Origin: Polymyxa betae
Taxonomy: Eukaryota; Endomyxa; Phytomyxea; Plasmodiophorida; Plasmodiophoridae
DNA: 43,229 nt
Direction of reading: 5' to 3'
NCBI GenBank assembly: GCA_003693705.1
Contig: RBZT01000819.1
Coordinates: 1-43,229 of the forward strand
The stretch's first letter is position 1, and every line of letters starts with the position of its first letter. The notes under the pieces are model-generated. The model had not been told where the DNA came from and did not search any database. It saw only the letters and a program-made list of their open reading frames with translations. A program made the translations under genes and the position numbers. This document shows positions 37,865-43,229 of this stretch, one piece after another.

Positions 37865-38593
37865 TTAGTACATAAAGGATATGTCGTTATAGATGGTCCA
37901 AACGAGTAGGTAAACGTCAGCAAAATAAGTGGCCAGCGTGCAGACAATCGTAAAGAGACCCTTCGCATAGGTCATCATCAGCCGATTTTTGGTCATGAGA
38001 TTCGCCCAAGAGATCACCATCGGCTGCAGGTAGAGAATATCGGCGACCATCTTGACAGCGGCCAAAGCAATCTCAGCGCTGCCGGTGCCACCTCGGGCCT
38101 TCATGGTCTGCTGCATCATGTAGACGATGTAGACGTCATAGGGGATCGAGAAGTATTTCACGAACCAGTACAGGTCTGGGTTGCCGAATCGCAACAGGAT
38201 CCAGTGAACCAATATGAGCAGGATGAGCTCGGTGATGAACTTGGCCCGCGTCTCGGCAACATTCTCGCCAATGGTGCCGTTTCCTCCAAACAAGCAAAGC
38301 ATGACCAGCGGGAGGTCGAAAACCGCCCAGGCTAGGAACAGAAGGCGGGTTCGATTCTGTTCGTTCCTGGTGGGCTTGACGCGCTCACCGGCGCCCGATT
38401 GCGGTTTGGAAAATGCGAAGGCTGCCTCCCAAACGATACAGTAGGCGAGCGTACGATAATTAGCTGGGCAAAAGATGGGCTTACCCGGGGTGAATAAACC
38501 TTGGATAGTTTGAATAGAGTAGCAGAGGCACCATAGACCGGTACCCCAAGCTTTAGTAATATACCATTGGTTATGAATCTCAGAGGTGCACAT
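37865..38593 (-). CDS. Seven-helix membrane protein, possible Pyr4/PaxB-like terpene cyclase
   Basis: A single-exon 242-aa protein with about seven hydrophobic segments. It starts WYITKAWGTGLWCLCYSIQ, followed by a helix with IVWEAAFAFSKPQ, then LAWAVFDLPLVMLCLFGG, an ILLILVHWILLRF helix and a last helix with YFADVYLLVW. Length, helix count, the Trp-Glu pair in the second or third helix (WEAAFAF, compare the WE-x2-Y/F pattern) and an Asp in the final helix match what is known of the Pyr4/PaxB transmembrane terpene cyclases, where those acidic residues are needed for catalysis. I compared from memory only. It could equally be an unrelated membrane protein. No prenyltransferase or FAD epoxidase gene lies nearby, so there is no biosynthetic cluster here. 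It converges with SEH1. Confidence 0.65.
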   Translation of the reverse strand: MCTSEIHNQWYITKAWGTGLWCLCYSIQTIQGLFTPGKPIFCPANYRTLAYCIVWEAAFAFSKPQSGAGERVKPTRNEQNRTRLLFLAWAVFDLPLVMLCLFGGNGTIGENVAETRAKFITELILLILVHWILLRFGNPDLYWFVKYFSIPYDVYIVYMMQQTMKARGGTGSAEIALAAVKMVADILYLQPMVISWANLMTKNRLMMTYAKGLFTIVCTLATYFADVYLLVWTIYNDISFMY

Positions 38594-39307
38594 TATCTGA
38601 TAGCATCATTTAGCATCTTGGGATAAACGAAATATAACAGAAAAGAGCCATGAGGAAACATAATTCAAACAGAAAAAGAGCCATGAGGTAACATCAACAC
38701 AGGTTAAAATCACGTCGCGATACGAAATGCAGAAATGTTAACAGTATCGGAAACACTCGCTAACATCTGGAAAGATTTCAAAGCAGAAAACAGATCAGCT
38801 GGGCTTACGTTAGATGAAATAAGATTTGGAAGGTGGCGAATAAATTATCCCGACGATAAATATTAAGCAACGATTTGCTGAATGAGGCCAGGTCTGGATT
38901 ACCGATCCGTTCACTGAGGTCTCGGCATGATGGATGTCAAAGACATCAATGCGGTCCGATGATGGCCCGACCGAGTCAACGCAGTGACGTCATGCTCAAA
39001 GTGTCCACGGTTTGCTTAGACGACCTGGCGTCGCTAACGATTTGGATAGCATAGTGAAGCCCCCATAGACGAGGTATATTCCTCGAGACCATCGATATAC
39101 TGTGGATGGCATACGAGTAAATCATACGCAATCCACCTACCGGCTACCGGTAACAAAAACGAAACGAAAAAGCCTAAAAAAAAATAAAATAAAATTATAA
39201 AATGGGCGCCGACTCAAGAGTGAAGGGTTCATCGTTGCATATCCCGCTGTAGCGAAAAATCGGTCCGTGTGAACCGTAAAGTGTAAACAGACGTAACGTT
39301 TTCAATC
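38594..39307. promoter_or_regulatory. Divergent intergenic region with a CRE palindrome
   Basis: About 710 bp between two divergent starts. A perfect TGACGTCA (CREB/ATF-type site) lies at 38985-38992. A direct repeat of about 26 bp (38636-38661 and 38668-38694, sharing GAGCCATGAGG) lies near the membrane-protein start. No coding sequence was recognised. Confidence 0.4.
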
Positions 39308-39804
39308 ATGCCCACATTCCGACTGCGAGCGACGACGGTGTCCGTACTGGCTCTCTGCATCGCATGCTCGCTAGCTGCGGAATCCAGAACCAGCGCCAAC
39401 GCTTCCTGGAATCCGAAGGTGTCGCGATTTACGATTCAACCCATGCGCGGGCCGCCGTACTCGCCCCGTACTGTTCATGTCGTTCCATGAGCTGTTTGAT
39501 ACCAAACCACGAACTGTTATGTTTGACATGTTACCGAATTGATGATTTGGGGCTTCAGGGCAAGATCGCAGTCTATGGGCGTATCGGATGTTGGCAGAGC
39601 AGTCGTCTATTATGCTCCGTCTAAATGGCGAACCTGTCCCATTCAATGAGCATCCGGAACCATTTTCTGTAAGTTCACGAATCCTTTCCCTTTTGTCGCT
39701 GTTCGGCACTCTCGTTTGTACCGTTTTGTGCTCGTTAGTGGCTCAATTTTATCTTTCTGCAAACACAGGCTAAACACCTTTTAAAGCATATGAAGCTAAC
39801 CTGA
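39308..39804 (+). CDS. Candidate small secreted protein (signal peptide)
   Basis: Three exons (39308-39467, 39559-39668, 39769-39804) join in frame to 101 aa. The N-terminus is a textbook signal peptide: basic start, hydrophobic core (VSVLALCIACSLAA), and a likely cut after Ala-Ala. The mature part has no cysteine pairs beyond the signal. It contains YRMLAEQSSIMLRLNGEPVPF and ends AKHLLKHMKLT. I do not recognise it. Exon 2 and 3 borders are good (CTTCAG acceptor, GTAAGT donor, AACACAG acceptor). The donor of exon 1 (GTACTG) is weaker, and other frames are open across 39364-39624, so the exon 1-2 join is the uncertain step. Confidence 0.45.
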
Positions 39805-40220
39805 TAGCCTCGATACAGTGAATGTTATTAAAATGGTTTGAGAACAGTATAGGAATATGAAGGAGTTGTGTATCTTCTTGATGCCATTCTTGCAGCTGTT
39901 TGTAACGGGAGTCGCATTCCTGATTCTTCTGTGGGTCCTGGTTGTTTTTAGCTCTCCTGATGAACATATAATGTCTCCAGCCACAGCCATTCACCGCGCC
40001 GCTCTGGATGCGATACATTATCATTCTGATCAATAGATTCACCAACGTCGAGACTAAATTTAAAATTCGAGGTAATTAATAGACAGCGCATACGGCGTCG
40101 TTCGGGTCTTGGAACTGAGCTTAAAAGCGATGTAAAGTGTACACTTTTTGGAACCTTTCCAATTTTTTGATTAAGCAATATCATTCCCACGAAAATCGAA
40201 GATTTTGCTACAATTATAAA

Positions 40221-40396
40221 ACATGGCTTTGAAGGCCAGCGAACTCATTTTGTGTTTGGCACGGTGTCGTTGTGACCTCATTTCATCGAACAAAAAGAAA
40301 TGTGTTCGACATGGCTTTGAAGGCCAGCGAACTCATTTTGTGTTTGGCACGGTGTCGTTGTGACCTCATTTCATCGAACAAAAAGAAATGTGTTCG
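40221..40396. repeat. 88-bp perfect tandem duplication that includes the tRNA-Leu 3' end
   Basis: Units 40221-40308 and 40309-40396 are identical. The second unit contains the last eight bases of the tRNA-Leu gene (acceptor 3' strand plus discriminator) and its T5 terminator; the first unit is a detached copy of the same. Two further bases (AC) match before the sequences diverge. Confidence 0.93.
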
Positions 40397-40473
40397 ACGG
40401 GATTCGAACCCGCGCCCCGCGAACGAGACTAGCGCCTTAAGCTAGCGCCTTAGACCAACTCGGCCACAAACAC
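40389..40473 (-). tRNA. tRNA-Leu (AAG)
   Basis: An 85-nt tRNA with a long variable arm, typical of leucine. Acceptor GTGTTTG pairs with CGAACAC, discriminator A. Anticodon loop TTAAGGC between CTAGC and GCTAG gives AAG. D arm TGGCCGAGTTGGTCTAAGGC and T arm GGGTTCGAATCCC are canonical. There is no intron. A T5 run follows the 3' end. Confidence 0.96.
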
Positions 40474-41217
40474 TCAACCTGTAATCCGGCGATTAACAGT
40501 GCAACAGTGCATCAATTGCTATAGGATGAGAGCTCACAATATGCATCTGACCGAAAGAAACACGACGAAGAAGTGCGACTTGCAATACACAATGATAAGG
40601 TAAACACGCAAGGTTGATTTTTTCAAAGATGTGTTGCAGATTTCTCTTCACCGAGTGGCTTCACTTTTCAGTTTTGAACAGGTAGAATTGTATTTTTACT
40701 AGAAAGGAGGATTCGCCTGCTCGCTAGCTGAGTTTGGCTCAGAAAATGGAATATTGCTGGGTCTAAATTGTGGATGGCTTGAGTCATTTACTATTGTTGC
40801 CCGAGTTGAATTGAAACACCCACATTATTTGATTCATTTCTTTCAAACACGGATAAAGAGTGGTTATTTCGCAATGCAAACTTTGAGCAATTGCATCCGA
40901 TAGCCCCTCAGGCAAAATTCATCGAGTTTCCAACACTAAACAGAATGATCAAGTATAAAACCACACGAAGACCATAAAGCGACGAAGGTGACATATTATA
41001 AACAGCGATAGAAGAGCCGAACAAAGCAAATCAGTTCGGTGTAGTCCTGCAGCGTAGCAGACAGCAGGACCAGATCTTGTCAGATCAGCGGCCCGCACAG
41101 TATGTCATCGCATTGTCTCTCTGGCCATGATCGACAATGGCGCCTTGAAATGGTGGAAGCCGCGCGATCGTAGTCTCGAGATGCCCACCATAGATAAGAC
41201 TGAAGATTTGCATTTGG
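40474..41217. other. Intergenic, no gene recognised
   Basis: About 740 bp between tRNA-Leu and the minisatellite, without coding character on either strand. Confidence 0.4.
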
Positions 41218-41400
41218 AGAGATGAGAGCAGCCCGCGCCTCCAATGTCAGTGAGAACTCTGACTCTCTGAGCATAGAAGAGCCCGCGCCGCCGCCAATGT
41301 CAGTGAGAGCTCTGAGCATAGAAGAGCCAGAGATGAGAGCCCCACGCCTGCAATGTCAAGAAGAACTCTGAGCATAGAAGAGCCCGCGCCGCCATTCTGA
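41218..41400. repeat. Imperfect minisatellite, about four units
   Basis: Units of about 38-60 bp share the pieces GAGCATAGAAGAGCC, CGCGCC and AATGTCA, with internal losses and small inserts such as extra GCC triplets. Short open frames across it are products of the repeat, not genes. Confidence 0.7.
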
Positions 41401-41785
41401 ATTCTGATGGGAGTCATTGGGCGGCGCAACATGGATCATCTTATAGGTTTGGCGATTTCTGAAAAGATTCAGCAACGGATGAAATGATGAACAGCTCCGA
41501 AATCGGTCGTTGGAGCACAGGTAGCTATCACGGGCAATGCTTGAATACTACAGGCCTTGCGCTTAGGATACAGCGCCGCCTGCCAAGATCTACGAATCAG
41601 ACAAATCCAAATCCAATCTAAAAGACACTGCTGATGAAATGAACAGATGACGGCTTTGACAACAAAGGCAATTGAAACCTGGACAGAGCCTCAGTTTAGA
41701 ATTGCCTTTTTGCTGTTTGTATTCGATTCTAATGAAACTGGCTTGGTTGCACGTCGATCCGGCGGCCACGATTTCATGCTGAGAT
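41401..41785. other. Intergenic, no gene recognised
   Basis: No supported gene. A possible last exon of the coiled-coil gene could lie at about 41670-41710, if the CAG|GTGAAA site before its stop is used as a donor. Confidence 0.3.
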
Positions 41786-42733
41786 CTAGGCTGGCCACGA
41801 TTTCACCTGAAACCGACCTCGCTTCTCAATCCAGTACTCGCCGACCACCACGGCCAGATTCTTTACTTTTGGAAGTTCTCTCCCCAATGTCGAATATTTT
41901 TCCTGGATCAGGTCCATGATTTTGTCATGCAAATCGTTTTGGTACGAACACGAGATTTTGCTTATCGCAGAGACGCCTGGCTTTTCCAACGGATTCTCTT
42001 CACAACATTCGTCATGAGAATCTTTTGTTGCAGCAGGATCATCAAACTGAGGCTTTTGAGATTGGATCTCTTTCTCGAGTTGCATGCTGGATATCTTCTC
42101 AAGTCTCAATGAAACGGTTCTGTAATCGGCTTCCATTTTGAGCGACGCGATCTTCTGTTCGCCGTTGCTGATATGAAGATTCGAAGCCTCGATTTCTTTC
42201 CGGATTCGTTCGGCGGCTTCGACTTCGTATTTCTTGCAATCTTGCGCGATCTCCTTGATGCATTTCTTGGATTGTTTGATGGCGATCCTGAGCCGATCTC
42301 GATGAAGGATCGCTACCCGCCAAACCTCATTCAACCAATAAACATTGTCGCGAAGCCGCAGTTGGTCTTTTATCATCTTTTCGATCTGGCTCTTATCCGG
42401 TCGAGGTTCATCGGCAGAATGCTTGGATTCGTTTCGAGAGCGTTTAAGGCTCTCCAGAACAGTTTGTAGTTCGGCCTCTGCAGCTTCAACCTGGCTCTCC
42501 AAGGTCGCGATTTCGTTCTCCAAACGCTCAGCGCCTGTGATATACGGAGCTACGACACCATCCAGCTTCAGCTCTATCGATTCCATCGAAAACAAATTCG
42601 ATATCGAAGGATCAAGACAATTCTGGGGTCTGTCTGTGACGACGTCAAATTTGAGATATTTGCCATGACGATGATGGTTAATGTGTGAAGGCACTGCCCT
42701 GGGTGCTTGTGAATCATCATAAGAATGATGCAC
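41786..42733 (-). CDS. Unrecognised coiled-coil protein
   Basis: An open frame of about 315 codons that starts without ATG. The first in-frame ATG is at 42586, giving about 266 aa. Heptad-like patterns run through ERLENEIATLESQVEAAEAE and then through Lys/Glu-rich helices (EVEAAERIRKEIEASNL, LRLEKISSMQLEKEIQSQ). There are no membrane segments and no other domain. Upstream sequence (SYDDSQAPRAVPSHI) also looks coding, so the true first exon probably lies to the right, beyond an acceptor near 42755. The C-terminus may continue through a GTGAAA donor. Coiled-coil content alone says nothing about function. Confidence 0.6.
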   Translation of the reverse strand: MHHSYDDSQAPRAVPSHINHHRHGKYLKFDVVTDRPQNCLDPSISNLFSMESIELKLDGVVAPYITGAERLENEIATLESQVEAAEAELQTVLESLKRSRNESKHSADEPRPDKSQIEKMIKDQLRLRDNVYWLNEVWRVAILHRDRLRIAIKQSKKCIKEIAQDCKKYEVEAAERIRKEIEASNLHISNGEQKIASLKMEADYRTVSLRLEKISSMQLEKEIQSQKPQFDDPAATKDSHDECCEENPLEKPGVSAISKISCSYQNDLHDKIMDLIQEKYSTLGRELPKVKNLAVVVGEYWIEKRGRFQVKSWPA

Positions 42734-43086
42734 GATTTTCTTACTACTTGCCGAACTGATAAGCTGCTTAATTTATGGACTCGGCATCGCAGGTCTTTCT
42801 ATCTTATTCTGCATCATGAATTGGATTTCATTATGAAGAAAATTCATGCCAAATGACAAGCGGAAAGACCAAGGATCAGGGCGTCGGTGTGTAATCAAGA
42901 CAGGGAATGTCGAGGAAACATATCATGAAATCAGATCTGTTTCATCCACACGCTATCCTGGCAAAGCAATCGTGGGTGCCAAAAGTTTTGTGAACCCGCC
43001 ATGCAGATACATTGATCTTCCTGTACATGAAAGGAACGAGGACAGGATTCATGCCATGAGAGGAACAGAACCTGCGGAAAAAAGAA
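42734..43086. other. Intergenic, may hold a missed 5' exon
   Basis: Region between the coiled-coil gene and tRNA-Ala. A short first exon of the coiled-coil gene could be here, but I could not find one whose phase fits. Confidence 0.3.
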
Positions 43087-43160
43087 TGGAGCGTGCGGTA
43101 GTCGAAACCGCGACCTCATCGTTGCGAACGATGCGTGATAACCAACTACACCAACGCCCC
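43087..43160 (-). tRNA. tRNA-Ala (CGC), second identical copy
   Basis: Identical over all 74 bases to the copy at 2417-2490, including the G3:U70 pair and anticodon CGC, but on the opposite strand. Its flanks do not match the other copy. A T6 run follows on the minus strand at 43083-43078. Confidence 0.96.
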
Positions 43161-43229
43161 TGGGCTGCTGCATGTCAGCTATAGCTCAGAATGAAGACGA
43201 TAATCGTAATTAGGAAGTGTTATTTATTT

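Noticed and set aside
39364-39624. Alternative frame containing FLESEGVAIYDSTHARAA and GLQGKIAVYGRIG, at first sight like the kinase/phosphatase family of PFK-2/FBPase-2
   Set aside because: Only two short pieces resemble it, none of the flanking motifs is present, and the signal-peptide frame splices cleanly into later exons.
41080-41432. Minus frames with repeated SSMLR and LTLEARAAL-like pieces
   Set aside because: They are translations of the minisatellite, not a repeat protein.

Overview
This is nuclear DNA of a eukaryote with a compact genome. Almost every protein gene is split by short introns (about 48-350 nt) with GT..AG ends. The standard genetic code fits throughout. There are five Pol III tRNA genes with T-run terminators. 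The recognisable genes are eukaryotic core functions: SEH1, Y14/RBM8A, NOT2, mS37, malic enzyme and polycystin-2. I cannot name the lineage from this window. A polycystin next to a possible fungal-type membrane terpene cyclase would suit a unicellular opisthokont or other free-living protist better than a yeast, but that is inference.

Layout. 1-5 kb: tRNA-Pro, two stretches of damaged or unrecognised coding sequence, a perfect hairpin, tRNA-Ala, and a gene-poor block with a decayed gag-like remnant. 5.2-15.6 kb (minus): one very large gene. I followed its frame by hand across 18 exons with every splice phase consistent. It encodes about 2,891 aa: four PHD-zinc knuckle-PHD (PZP) units, a long acidic/basic linker, seven Myb/SANT-like repeats and a C-terminal chromo-barrel. 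16.2-18.4 kb: gene-poor. 18.4-22.0 kb (plus): polycystin-2-like channel, then tRNA-Val. 23.2-24.9 kb (minus): NOT2 of the CCR4-NOT complex, divergent from 25.3-25.7 kb (plus) mS37. 26.1-29.7 kb (plus): 17-exon mitochondrial malic enzyme. 30.1-31.7 kb (minus): unrecognised single-pass membrane protein. 32.3-33.1 kb (minus): Y14/RBM8A. 33.5-35.1 kb (minus): unrecognised Trp/Pro-rich protein. 35.7-37.6 kb (plus): SEH1 nucleoporin. 37.9-38.6 kb (minus): seven-helix membrane protein. 39.3-39.8 kb (plus): small secreted-peptide candidate. 40.2-43.2 kb: tRNA-Leu with an 88-bp tandem duplication of its 3' end, a minisatellite, a coiled-coil gene and a second identical tRNA-Ala.

The genes do not form one pathway. 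They are a housekeeping set for chromatin, mRNA fate (NOT2, Y14), nuclear pores, mitochondria and ion transport. The best candidate for something undescribed is the giant chromatin protein: I know of no family that joins four PZP units, seven Myb-like repeats and an MRG-type chromo-barrel in one chain. Exon boundaries throughout were read by eye, and no database search was run.
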